NCBI RefSeq assembly: GCF_030440425.1
Contig: NZ_CP098023.1
Span: 4,175,001-4,239,000, forward strand
Origin: Microbulbifer sp. MI-G
GTDB lineage: Bacteria > Pseudomonadota > Gammaproteobacteria > Pseudomonadales > Cellvibrionaceae
Reading direction: 5' to 3'
Length of the DNA: 64,000 nt
The notes under the pieces are model-generated. The model saw nothing but the letters and a program-made list of their open reading frames with translations, was not told the origin of the DNA and did no database searches. Below, one piece after another: positions 16,315 to 24,078 of the stretch; within the stretch, counting starts at the first letter, position 1; every line of letters starts with the position of its first letter. Position numbers and translations under genes: made by a program.

Positions 16315-16733
16315 ATGAGAAAAATAGTTCGATCACCCCTTATGATGCATTTAAAAAAGGTAGAACCCATGGTTTTGGTCTACTGCTAGATGCTGTACTG
16401 AATGATCCGCACAAAATAAGAGTTATAGTTGTCGATAATCCAGAGGTACTGTTTTAGACTTGCTGGATTGGAGAAAATGTCCTGCACTGATTGGCCGTCG
16501 AGAATAAGCATGAAGAAATTCGCTTGTTGAGAAGCTTGGTTTCACCTATACCTCAGTATGCTTTAGTTGAAGCTGTCGAGCAAAAGCTTTCTGAAACAAT
16601 TATTACTTTACTAGAGTTCGGCGCAGAAGTTATCCCCAGTGAAATCACGAGGGCACTAAACAATGAGTACTTTAGCCATAGTAAAAAATCGCTTGTTCGG
16701 CGGCACTTTATCCAGTTCAGGTATGAAATATAA
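16315..16733 (+). pseudogene. Broken cassette gene, frameshifted
   Basis: Protein-like sequence is split over frames. HGFGLLLDAVLNDPHKIRV and VIVVDNPE stand in one frame up to a TAG at 16455. A neighbouring frame then reads VLDLLDWRKCPALIG. The first frame resumes at about 16491 with AVENKHEEIRLLRSLVSP and continues to the stop at 16731. Two compensating shifts would restore one ORF of about 130 residues. The later part (ALVEAVEQKLSETIITLLEF, GAEVIPSE) has the helix-turn-helix spacing of ankyrin-like repeats, so it may be a relative of the gene before it. The true start is unclear; ATG 16315 or an upstream codon inside the attC site are possible. Confidence 0.5.
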
Positions 16734-16790
16734 CATTCAAAGGCATGGGATAAAGTGCTGCGCACTTCACCCATACTTTAAACGTTATGA
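16731..16790 (+). other. attC site
   Basis: TAACATTCAAAGGCATGGG opens and CCCATACTTTAAACGTTATG closes the site, with a perfect internal hairpin AAGTGC TGC GCACTT. Both cores abut genes. Confidence 0.65.
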
Positions 16791-16814
16791 TTTAAGCTAA
16801 TTGAGATTTGTTCT

Positions 16815-17294
16815 ATGAGAAAAATAATAATTCTTCTATATTCTACCATGCTTTCAGGCTGTGTTGCGTTACTACTTGCACCTGCTGTTATGAAAGCCAA
16901 TGGGGATCACTTCAAAGAATTGGAGTCACCGTCCATCAATATGGGTGCGGTCTATATCTTTAGAAAGTTCAAATTAGTTGCATCGATTTACTGCCAACCA
17001 TTTTCCATAAATGGGGAAAGAACCTCCTGCCTAAGAAATGGTGGATATATAAGACTGGAACTACAACCCGGTGAGCATGTTATTGGCTTTCCTAAGCGCG
17101 CTCTAGAGTTTGGTGAAGGTTTTGAGCAGAAAATTCTGGTAATTGGGGGCAAAACAAGTTTCTACGAATGGGGTACAGATATAGATAATATAAATTCTGT
17201 TGGAACCTCTACAAGCATGACATTTGTTGAATTTTTGATCGGACATACACAAGAATCGGCAGTTGCAATTTTAAAGGATCTAAGAAAATCATAA
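16815..17294 (+). CDS. Lipoprotein, DUF2846-like (cassette)
   Basis: 159-aa protein MRKIIILLYSTMLSGCVALL with lipobox MLSGC at about 12-16. The mature part contains AVYIFRKFKLVASIYCQPFS, then LQPGEHVIGFPKR and KTSFYEWGT. The order of a YIFR strand, a small-molecule-like beta region and LxPGxH resembles DUF2846-type periplasmic lipoproteins. That link is tentative and function is unknown. The stop overlaps the next attC core. Confidence 0.7.
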   Translation: MRKIIILLYSTMLSGCVALLLAPAVMKANGDHFKELESPSINMGAVYIFRKFKLVASIYCQPFSINGERTSCLRNGGYIRLELQPGEHVIGFPKRALEFGEGFEQKILVIGGKTSFYEWGTDIDNINSVGTSTSMTFVEFLIGHTQESAVAILKDLRKS

Positions 17295-17398
17295 CAAGAC
17301 GTTGCAGAACGACGCCCAAAGCCGTGTGCCTTTTGTGGTACAAGTTTAGCGACCACAAACGGCGCTCAACTTTGGCTGCAGCTGAACGCAGCGTTTTG
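17292..17398 (+). other. attC-like site (long)
   Basis: TAACAAGACGTTGCAG opens and CTGAACGCAGCGTTTTGC closes the site. The interior has arms CCAAAG.../...CTTTGG and TTTGTGGT/ACCACAAA that fold on each other. The far core is GTTTTGC, less typical. Confidence 0.55.
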
Positions 17399-17418
17399 CA
17401 TAAGGAGGAACATCGGCA

Positions 17419-17805
17419 GTGAAATGGATTTTGATCCTACTTTTTAATTTAACTCTTCTGGGCTGTTCTTTTTTGAATAACCCCTCAAAAGTGGTTGTTC
17501 TTAGAAAATCCGCCTACGATCATTGCCAAGCAACCTATAGCAATGAATTGGATCGAGCAAAGTGCATCAATCAAAAATACCTGCAAATATCTAAAGAGCA
17601 TGGCATTCCATACCAAGATATCACCGAAATATCTAATGCAGTTCGTTTGAGCTTGGCATCCAAAATTGTGTCTAACTCTATCAGTCAAGAGCAAGCTAAA
17701 ATAGCAATGGCTGGTGCTGGCTACATCCTAGATGCCGAGGAAGAAAATCGTAAGTACGCTAAAGGGGCTTACCCTAAAGAAAAGTGGCAAAGTCAGAATC
17801 AATAG
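17419..17805 (+). CDS. Small lipoprotein, unknown (cassette)
   Basis: 128-aa protein starting at GTG 17419 after AAGGAGGAA (17402-17410), an excellent ribosome-binding site. MKWILILLFNLTLLGCSFL gives a signal peptide with lipobox TLLGC. The rest is helical and polar, with cysteines at about 34 and 48 (DHCQATYSNELDRAKCINQK) that could pair. It ends in a charged tail. No family is recognised. Confidence 0.7.
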   Translation: MKWILILLFNLTLLGCSFLNNPSKVVVLRKSAYDHCQATYSNELDRAKCINQKYLQISKEHGIPYQDITEISNAVRLSLASKIVSNSISQEQAKIAMAGAGYILDAEEENRKYAKGAYPKEKWQSQNQ

Positions 17806-17887
17806 ATAGTAAAAATCAATAACGCAAACTTACCAATACAGTGCATTAAAGAGGCGGGCAATGTACTCTGTAGATAAAGGCGATCAA

Positions 17888-17942
17888 TAGCGCCTGCGGC
17901 TGGACAAAGCACTGCGTGCTTTGTCCATTACCTTGGCGTTAG
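17888..17942 (+). other. attC site
   Basis: TAGCGCC and GGCGTTA pair with one mismatch around a perfect 11-bp hairpin GGACAAAGCAC TGC GTGCTTTGTCC. It lies about 80 bases after the previous stop and 12 before the next ATG. Confidence 0.65.
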
Positions 17943-17953
17943 AAGTCATCATT

Positions 17954-18625
17954 ATGTATCGATCCTTATGGATAATTTTTGTAACTGCATTCTTTTATTG
18001 TTGCTCTTTGAATCAAGAGAAACTTGCAGGAGAGTCCATATATTTCAAGCATAAAAATGATGATGTGTTCTGGGAAAATATTGTGGGCTATGGCAGATTT
18101 CAGAAGGAAGTTCTCCAGAAGCCTACATCTGTATATCACAGTGCCTTCGGTCATGGTTACTGTATGTCTGAAGAAGTAACATTTGAGGCCAAGAAATACC
18201 TTAAGGGAACTGGCTCTGATCTTATAGAGTTTGCACAAAACAAAATCGATTATTATCGCCCAATCGCTGAGGATATTGGATTTAGCGAGGCTGTACTATT
18301 TCTTTCAAAAAATGAGCATCGCGGAATATGGTCTACCCGTAGTGTAAGAATTGATAACTTTGAAGGAGAGTCTCGCATTTACAGGCCAATTGACATTATG
18401 CATTTTCTATCCTTTGAAAATTTAGAATCTCTGCATATAGAGTACAAAGAACCTTTTGAGTGGGGTGTAGAAATTGGCTTATTATCAGAACAAAACCTCG
18501 ACAAACTGAAGGGCAAGGGCATTTTGTCTTATCGGCCAGATCCGCAGGACAAAAATGGTAACTTATACCTATTAGAAATGTATAAATATATTAGTGTTGA
18601 GGCACTGCTAAGCAATGATTTCTAA
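17954..18625 (+). CDS. Hypothetical exported protein (cassette)
   Basis: 223-aa protein starting MYRSLWIIFVTAFFYCCSLN, a hydrophobic leader ending in a possible lipobox (FYCC). The mature part is acidic and aromatic, with no motif I recognise. AVLFLSKNEHRGIWSTRSVR is a well-ordered segment. The frame opens at 17921, but ATG 17954 gives the leader and follows the attC end. The stop codon is part of the next attC core. Confidence 0.65.
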   Translation: MYRSLWIIFVTAFFYCCSLNQEKLAGESIYFKHKNDDVFWENIVGYGRFQKEVLQKPTSVYHSAFGHGYCMSEEVTFEAKKYLKGTGSDLIEFAQNKIDYYRPIAEDIGFSEAVLFLSKNEHRGIWSTRSVRIDNFEGESRIYRPIDIMHFLSFENLESLHIEYKEPFEWGVEIGLLSEQNLDKLKGKGILSYRPDPQDKNGNLYLLEMYKYISVEALLSNDF

Positions 18626-18712
18626 CAAGTCAATCAACTTCTCGCCTTCGGCGCCGGACAGCTTACACTACACTTCGCTTTGTTCAAGTTGCCGATTTTT
18701 TTAGGCGTCAAA
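18623..18712 (+). other. attC-like site
   Basis: TAACAAGTCAATCAACTTC overlaps the previous stop; the far end TTTTTTAGGCGTCAAAAG differs from GCGTTA by one base. Interior hairpin GCCTTCGGCGCC. Confidence 0.5.
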
Positions 18713-18717
18713 AGTCT

Positions 18718-19029
18718 ATGGAAAATCTGATCTGTCCAAGCTGCAAGGGTGTAGCCGTAACAAAGGTTAAAAAATTAAAGGTTGCCTTTCTGGGTGGCGC
18801 TTTGCGATGTAGATTATGCGGGGAACAAATAAAGGTTGGCGGAAGCTTACTTGCAACTATTGCCGGTGCTGGCGCAGGCAGTGCTGCTTTATACGTTGCT
18901 CTTTACTCGTTAAAGATTGGATCTTGGTTTCCAATAGTTAGTGTCTTCGTTGTGGGTTGGACCTTTGCAGGTTTGGCCATATACCTTTCTGGATTAAAAC
19001 ACGTTGGCACAAAAAGGTTTCGTTTTTAG
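18718..19029 (+). CDS. Zinc-ribbon membrane protein (cassette)
   Basis: 103-aa protein MENLICPSCKGVAVTKVKKL. CPSC (residues 6-9) and CRLC (31-34) form a probable zinc ribbon. Two membrane helices follow, LLATIAGAGAGSAALYVALY and FPIVSVFVVGWTFAGLAIYL, and then a basic tail. Zinc-ribbon-plus-TM proteins are common but functionally unassigned. It is flanked by attC-like sequence. Confidence 0.7.
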   Translation: MENLICPSCKGVAVTKVKKLKVAFLGGALRCRLCGEQIKVGGSLLATIAGAGAGSAALYVALYSLKIGSWFPIVSVFVVGWTFAGLAIYLSGLKHVGTKRFRF

Positions 19030-19037
19030 ACCGGAAC

Positions 19038-19092
19038 CTTTAACAAGCGTAGGCACAGGATGCAGCAAAGCCTCGTCCATACTTTACACGTG
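19038..19092 (+). other. Degenerate attC-like site
   Basis: CTTTAACAAGCGTAGG follows the zinc-ribbon gene. The far end may be CTTTACACGTGATG, which lacks a good GTTA core. Called mainly from position. Confidence 0.35.
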
Positions 19093-19446
19093 ATGAACCA
19101 AACCATGATTGGAACAATCAGTACATTTCTGGTATTTTTATCTTTTAAAAATCCAGGTGAAGAAGATATACCAGTATGGCAATATACGATTCCGGGTTCG
19201 TCATATATTCAAGGTCAATACAGTGAAGAAACTAATCCAATAATTGCGAGGGTATCTTTTAGTAAAGAGGGAGATGTACTGGCTATTGACTTCTTAAGAA
19301 AAAGCACTCTTCCTGAATTGAATGAAGAAGCCAAACAAAATATTCTGAATGAGTCTCCATTCCCAGAATTTAGCGATATGTCTGAAGAGGAAAAAAATCA
19401 TCAGTTGGTAAAAATGATTTATGCAGTACCTTGCAAGAGCCCATAA
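19093..19446 (+). CDS. TonB C-terminal-domain-like small protein (cassette)
   Basis: 117-aa protein, start placed at ATG 19093 (MNQTMIGTISTFLVFLSF, a hydrophobic leader); the frame is open from 19060. The core PIIARVSFSKEGDVLAIDFL, then LPELNEEAKQNILNESPFPEF, matches the TonB_C pattern: a strand with small residues, a turn with G-x-V, a strand, a helix with A-hxxh, then SPFP. TonB domains pass proton-motive energy to outer-membrane receptors. A free-standing one in a cassette could be an adaptor or decoy, but that is conjecture. Confidence 0.6.
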   Translation: MNQTMIGTISTFLVFLSFKNPGEEDIPVWQYTIPGSSYIQGQYSEETNPIIARVSFSKEGDVLAIDFLRKSTLPELNEEAKQNILNESPFPEFSDMSEEEKNHQLVKMIYAVPCKSP

Positions 19447-19545
19447 TAAAGGAATCTTGCAGTGCTTATTTAGCGGTATGGACAAATTGACGCGCTTTGC
19501 ACCAAAAACAACTTGCCGAAAATTACGGTGTTGTGCAACTATATG

Positions 19546-19856
19546 AATTATCAAAATATACACAAGAAAGTAAAGTATGTTTGTCTGGCGTTGTTTCCGG
19601 TTGGTTTCATTTTCGGAGGGATCGCCGAAATTCCACATAATACAGAACGAGCAGCTAACTACTTTTTTTCGTTGGAGCGACATTCATGGTCTCATACTGC
19701 TTAAATGGTATTGAAAGAGGGGAAATTGAGCTGCTTTCTTATGCAGACAAACTCGATAAGAGGAGAGAACCTGTGCTCTTTTGGTTATTTGTTTCGAGTG
19801 TTTTGATCTGCTCAGTTATAGCGGCACCAGTTTTATTGTACAGAGTATTTGCATAA
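19546..19856 (+). pseudogene. Membrane protein split by a poly-T frameshift (cassette)
   Basis: The first frame (ATG 19546, MNYQNIHKKVKYVCLALFPV) has a membrane helix CLALFPVGFIFGGIAE and runs to TAA at 19702. At a run of seven T (19663-19669) the next frame takes over with FFVGATFMVSYCLNGIERGE and a final helix PVLFWLFVSSVLICSVIAAP, ending at TAA 19856. One extra T, or a -1 ribosomal shift, would join them into one protein of about 103 residues with three helices. The downstream part alone is a 56-aa ORF from ATG 19686. It could be a real mutation, a homopolymer sequencing error or programmed slippage. An attC half-site (TAACAAGCG) overlaps the last stop. Confidence 0.6.
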
Positions 19857-20220
19857 CAAGCGACTGTGATCCAAAGTCAACCCAGAAAGATGTTTTGCCC
19901 CAAAACCATTTAAACAGTACACCACTCGCAATTGTTCTTAACCATGGTGTTCAGAATTGTCATAATTTTTTGTATACAAGCAGTCTAAGAACAACTTCAA
20001 GATTATCTAAAATCGGAGCACGGGCAATTACCCATTTAGCCAGAGGGCGATCTATTTTCTGACCTTCAAATAGACGATGAAGACTTTGAATATGGCCTAG
20101 TGCAGGAAATCTCGGAAAGTACTGGTCGCTCTCTGAACAATGCAGAAAACACTCCCTATTATGGGCAGGCAAACACTGTAAGGAACCTTGTTTATTTTTT
20201 TAATAAGCAGCCTGCAGAAA
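19854..20220. other. End of array; no gene seen
   Basis: TAACAAGCGACTG begins at the last cassette stop, but no closing GTTA arm is found. The following 360 bases contain only short, unconvincing ORFs. This marks the right edge of the accessory region before the autotransporter. Confidence 0.45.
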
Positions 20221-20250
20221 AAGCGCCCGTTGCAGATGCAACGGGCGCTT
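20216..20250 (-). terminator. Rho-independent terminator of the autotransporter gene
   Basis: On the minus strand a perfect 14-bp stem AAGCGCCCGTTGCA/TGCAACGGGCGCTT with a two-base loop is followed directly by TTTTT. It lies 12 bases after the stop at 20263. Confidence 0.9.
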
Positions 20251-20262
20251 GTGCTTCGGTGG

Positions 20263-22518
20263 TTAGAAACGGTAGCTCACACTGATAGCGCCGGTTTCGG
20301 AAGTGGGGCGCGCAGTCAGGTTGGCGCTGACGTCAATGGCACTGGCCAACTGCCAGCGCAGGCCGACCTGGGCCCCGGCGCCGTCCTCGAACAGGCCGGT
20401 GTCGGTGCTGTCATAGCTGGGCATGGCGTTCATATTCCCCTCTATGGATTTCACTCCAACCTCCAGCGAGTCGGTTTCATTGCCGGTGGTGTCTTCATAC
20501 CAGATCTGGCCGTAGGCACTGACCGAGTTCCAGTCCATGCTGGCAAAGGCGCCGACGCGCATGGTGGTATAGCGGCGCTCCTGGGCGCCAAAACTCATGC
20601 CGAAGGGGTCGCGCTCGACACCGCTGGCGTCAGTGTAGGTAAAGCCGCTTATGGCATCTTCGCTGTATGCATCCACCTTCACCCTGGTCTGGGTGGCGTT
20701 AGCGAAGGGGCCAAACTGCGCTGCACCGGTGGAGAGGTTCACCCCGCCAGTAAGGCTGAGGGACAGACTTTCACCGCCGGTGCTGGCATCGAGGCTCTGG
20801 TTGAAACTGCTGCCCAAACGCAGGTTGCGCGATATGCGGTCGTAATCCATATCGGTGAGGGTGGCGCTGGCGTCGATGAAAAATATGTCGTGGTGGAAGC
20901 GCCCGAACAGGCTGTAGTTGGTTGCGGTGGATTCCACGGCGGACAGGCTGTTGTCTGCCTCCATGTCGCTGCGACTCAGGGCAAAGCCCACTTCGGCATT
21001 GTCGCGCAGGGCGTAAGTGGCCCCGATCAGCCCCCCGCTGCCGTCGCCGCTGGCAGCCAGGCCCAGGCTGCCATCGTAATCGTTCTCGCCAAACACACCG
21101 CTCACAAATACTTCACTGTGTGCGTCGCGGTAGCGGCTGCCCAGCAGACGGGCGTCCAGGGTGTTGGTATGGGTGCGGGCGGCCTGCACATTCAAGTCGG
21201 GCAATTGGCCGGCAACCTGGGCGGCGTTCACCACTGCGGTATAGTAGTCGGCCAGTAAATTCTGACCCACCTGGGTTGGGTGTATTCCGTCATTGAAAAG
21301 TAATCTGGCGTCGTTCGGATCGCTGCCGCTGATACCGTACACCGGGTGTTCGATACAGTCGCCGCCGCTGCCGTCATAACAGAATCTGCTCTGGTCCAGG
21401 TCTGGCGACAAGCCAAATGCGGCGGCGTTGGCGAGCGATACCTGAAGCACGCCGAACTGGTCCACTATCAGTACGCCATCTATATCCCGGGCGGCGCTGA
21501 CCAGCGTCTGGTTGAAGGCGTTGCTGGCGGCGCCAGCCCCAGCCAGGGTATTTTGGATGGCGCCGTCCAGTTGCGCCTGGGCCTCCTCCGCAGTAATCAA
21601 CCCTGCGGCCACGGCATTTTGCAGTTGTGCCGCCTCGGCACTGCCGGCGACAGCAGCACTGACCGCTGCGAACAGCCCCGGAGTTTTGCTTACGTCGGGC
21701 ACATTGGACACCAGGATATAGTTGGCACCGGCATCCGACAGGGCACCGGCGGCATCCGCCAGTATATTCGCGGCAGTGTTGATGTCGGCTGTGTATTGGC
21801 CGTCGTCGATGGTGTTGGAGAGGAGTGCGCCGAAACCGCCGATCAGGTCGTTGCCACCGCCATTGACCCAGTAGAGCGCCTTAGGGTCTGCACGGCCAAA
21901 TGTGGTTTCCAGGTAACCGAGACCCAGGGGGTGGGGGTTGCCGGTGATGCCGGAGTCGGCCACGATGGCCGCCAGTGCCGCGTCATCGCCCTGAAGAAAC
22001 AATCCCAGCTGTTCCAGGTCAGGGTAGAGCCCGGTGCTGGTTTCGCGCGTTGGGTCAGGCAGCAGTGCGCTGACAAAGTTGTGGGCGTCAACGTCGAGGG
22101 TCATACCGTTTTGGGACAGGTAGTTCAAGTAACCCCGGGTGCCGAGAATGTTCAACAGCACGTCGGCGGTGTGATGGCCACCGACGGCCCAGCCGCCGCC
22201 CACATTGGGCAGGGCGGCCTGGACTTGCGCCTGGGCGGAGGCGAGCAGCTCCGCTTCACTGAGGCTGGGGTCCACCTCCGGCAGGCAGAGATTGAGGTCG
22301 GCACAGGAGGGCGTGAGCGGTCCCAGGCCCAGTTGCTGGGACATAATGCTGATGGCAGCCTGTTTGTTGTCGCCACTGGTAAAGATACCGGCGTTGCCCA
22401 CATCGGTGAGGCTATCGCCGAAGGCGACCACCTGGCTGAAAGGGGACTCCTGGGCATAGGCGGTGGATGCACATACGAGGGCGATTGCCGCCGCGAGGCT
22501 GCGCTTGGCATTGGACAT
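20263..22518 (-). CDS. GDSL esterase/lipase autotransporter (EstA-like)
   Basis: 751-aa protein starting MSNAKRSLAAAIALVCASTA with a signal peptide cleaved near AYA-QE (residues 20-24). The GDSL domain follows: block I VAFGDSLTDVGN with S36, block III WVNGGGNDL with the oxyanion Asn, block V DGIHPT with catalytic Asp and His. It spans to about residue 465. An Ala-rich helical linker leads to a C-terminal beta-barrel of about 270 residues ending in Phe (AISVSYRF), the mark of an outer-membrane autotransporter. EstA-type proteins display the esterase on the cell surface. ATG 22518 is chosen because CAGGAGAGAATT precedes it and the signal peptide begins there; an upstream frame to 22644 is not needed. 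Confidence 0.93.
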   Translation of the reverse strand: MSNAKRSLAAAIALVCASTAYAQESPFSQVVAFGDSLTDVGNAGIFTSGDNKQAAISIMSQQLGLGPLTPSCADLNLCLPEVDPSLSEAELLASAQAQVQAALPNVGGGWAVGGHHTADVLLNILGTRGYLNYLSQNGMTLDVDAHNFVSALLPDPTRETSTGLYPDLEQLGLFLQGDDAALAAIVADSGITGNPHPLGLGYLETTFGRADPKALYWVNGGGNDLIGGFGALLSNTIDDGQYTADINTAANILADAAGALSDAGANYILVSNVPDVSKTPGLFAAVSAAVAGSAEAAQLQNAVAAGLITAEEAQAQLDGAIQNTLAGAGAASNAFNQTLVSAARDIDGVLIVDQFGVLQVSLANAAAFGLSPDLDQSRFCYDGSGGDCIEHPVYGISGSDPNDARLLFNDGIHPTQVGQNLLADYYTAVVNAAQVAGQLPDLNVQAARTHTNTLDARLLGSRYRDAHSEVFVSGVFGENDYDGSLGLAASGDGSGGLIGATYALRDNAEVGFALSRSDMEADNSLSAVESTATNYSLFGRFHHDIFFIDASATLTDMDYDRISRNLRLGSSFNQSLDASTGGESLSLSLTGGVNLSTGAAQFGPFANATQTRVKVDAYSEDAISGFTYTDASGVERDPFGMSFGAQERRYTTMRVGAFASMDWNSVSAYGQIWYEDTTGNETDSLEVGVKSIEGNMNAMPSYDSTDTGLFEDGAGAQVGLRWQLASAIDVSANLTARPTSETGAISVSYRF

Positions 22519-22744
22519 AATTCTCTCCTGTCGCGTATTTCTAGCGACCCCGGCAATTTGGCAAATGGCTCCGGAGGAGGCCGAGTTGGACGGGGCACAC
22601 TGTAATCGTGACAGAATGCTACCAACCTGAACTTCGATTTTCATCTTTTTCCCGCCGTAAAATCACTGCAGATTTCACTGGTGGTGATTTGACTTTCGAT
22701 ACCGGACTGCTCCTCCTGAGAGAGTGCGACCAAAAGTTAGGACT

Positions 22745-22930
22745 GGCTCGCCCTGTGGTCGACTTCTACTGGTGAGTTATCTACGCCACTGCCAACAGGA
22801 TGCCGCTGAACACAAATGGGCTATCCTCGTTCTGCTGGTGAAAGCACTACATCAGGAATGGCCCAAAGTAGAGATTGCCTTGCGGGGAGACAACGGTTCC
22901 TGCCACCAGTGCCCGGCGCAAACAAATAAC
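22745..22930 (+). pseudogene. IS transposase remnant (DDE type, IS1380/IS4-like)
   Basis: A fragment reading LRHCQQDAAEHKWAILVLLV, then KALHQEWPKVEIALRGDNG, resembles the catalytic-core stretch of DDE transposases of the IS1380/IS4 kind, where WPxVxIxxRGDxG carries the second catalytic Asp. Sequence on either side is not transposase-like and no inverted repeats are seen, so it is a decayed relic. The rest of 22519-23269 has no supportable gene. Confidence 0.5.
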
Positions 22931-23269
22931 GGGGTAAGGGGAAATTGCATCCAGCCCAGCCTGAATCGAACAAAACCCGTTCATCCCGATACAAAATCCG
23001 GCGGAAAATCAGCATCGCCTCGCCCCTCAATTGAGAAGCATAAACTGCTATGGCGTTAAGCTGGCAGTGCAAAATCCGGCCCCCATACTGCACTTATCGT
23101 TTCGACCCTTAACAGTTTCCGGGCTTAAAAAAACAAGACAAGCCGGTTATAAAACGCAGAAAATAATTAGCTGTGCACGGAGGTTGGGTTGAATTCAGCA
23201 CAGAACAAGCACTGTCAGCGCGCACGCAAAAAGCATATACTGAATCGCAAAATAAAATTCGAAAAAGTG

Positions 23270-23851
23270 ATGAAACTTTACTACACTCCAAGATCCCATT
23301 TTTCCCGGAAAGTAAGGATATTAATCGACGCGTTTAATTTAGATGTCGATCTAGTCGATATCGGTAACGTAGCCGAGCAATTTATTGGCGTTTTTGGTCC
23401 TAATCCACTGATGAAAGTACCAACACTTATTGATAAAGGCGTTCCAGTCTTTGATTCAGATTATATTGCTCAGTACCTGGTACAACAATTTGACAGCAGC
23501 GACCGATTCCAAGTTTTAACCAATGATGCAAAGGTATTGAATGCGCGTGCGGTGATGAATGGCGTTATGTCTGCCGAAGTTGAGTTGATTCTTGCAGAAC
23601 GAAGCGGGATAGCCACTGATGCCTATCCACGTTTTGATAAGATAAGAGGCTCTATAAGCAACGGCTTAGATTGGTTGGAGTCGCGTGCTGAGATGTTTCC
23701 CAATCAGCCTACATACTTGCGCTTTCATTTAAATTCCATGTGGGATCATTTAGCGCTGTATGGACTTGTCTCTCTCGACTACCCGAAGTTGTATGATAGC
23801 GTCGAACGGCTGAGAACCCTTACATATGTTGAGAAAAGCGCTCCTAGATGA
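23270..23851 (+). CDS. Glutathione S-transferase-like protein
   Basis: 193-aa protein starting MKLYYTPRSHFSRKVRILID, the N-terminal thioredoxin-like fold of GSTs with the active-site Ser in PRSHFS. NPLMKVPTLI contains the cis-Pro motif that binds glutathione, and FDSDYIAQYL carries the Glu/Asp-Ser contact. An all-helical C-terminal half follows. Substrate is unknown. The frame is open upstream to 23189, but the GST fold starts at this ATG. The base composition is AT-rich, like the cassette region, although no attC site flanks it. Confidence 0.88.
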   Translation: MKLYYTPRSHFSRKVRILIDAFNLDVDLVDIGNVAEQFIGVFGPNPLMKVPTLIDKGVPVFDSDYIAQYLVQQFDSSDRFQVLTNDAKVLNARAVMNGVMSAEVELILAERSGIATDAYPRFDKIRGSISNGLDWLESRAEMFPNQPTYLRFHLNSMWDHLALYGLVSLDYPKLYDSVERLRTLTYVEKSAPR

Positions 23852-23992
23852 AATGGCACCTAAAGAATAAGGAGCGGTTGCGCCTGCCGCAACCTATTTG
23901 GTTGTTGAACGAGCCCGGCCAGCTCTAGTGATATAAATACATCGGAAGGGAATGCATGTGGGAGGGTTGTCGTTAGTCTCGGTTCTTTTTTC

Positions 23993-24041
23993 CAGGTGGC
24001 AATGCCTTGCCCGATTGGCGATAAAAAATCGTTGCCACCTG
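23993..24041. repeat. Inverted repeat in tatC downstream region
   Basis: CAGGTGGCAA (23993-24002) and TTGCCACCTG (24032-24041) are perfect 10-base inverted repeats 29 bases apart. It lies past the tatC stop and past the GST gene, which is convergent with tatC. It may form a long hairpin, but no T run makes it a clear terminator in either direction. Confidence 0.45.
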
Positions 24042-24078
24042 CTAAAACAGTTCCCTGTGAATCGCCCCGCCGCCCGCA

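Larger units (their letters stand above)
10950..19863 (+). mobile_element. Integron-type gene-cassette array without visible integrase (CALIN-like)
   Basis: Nearly every supported gene here is short, AT-richer than the flanks and on the + strand. Most are followed within a few bases of the stop codon by TAACAAG or a close variant. A hairpin-forming stretch comes next, ending in GCGTTA or a near match just before the next start codon. This is the layout of integron cassettes with attC recombination sites (R'' core AAC, R' core GTT). The clearest sites are 14128-14180, 14431-14507, 16191-16289, 16731-16790 and 17888-17942. No tyrosine recombinase of IntI type is encoded in the window, so this is an orphan array or the distal part of one whose integrase lies elsewhere. 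One segment (12316-13091) is a dispersed repeat that interrupts the pattern. Confidence 0.75.

Noticed and set aside
20188..22605. Two long + strand frames opposite the autotransporter
   Set aside because: Gly/Ala/Val-rich antisense of a repetitive beta-barrel and linker; no domain seen.
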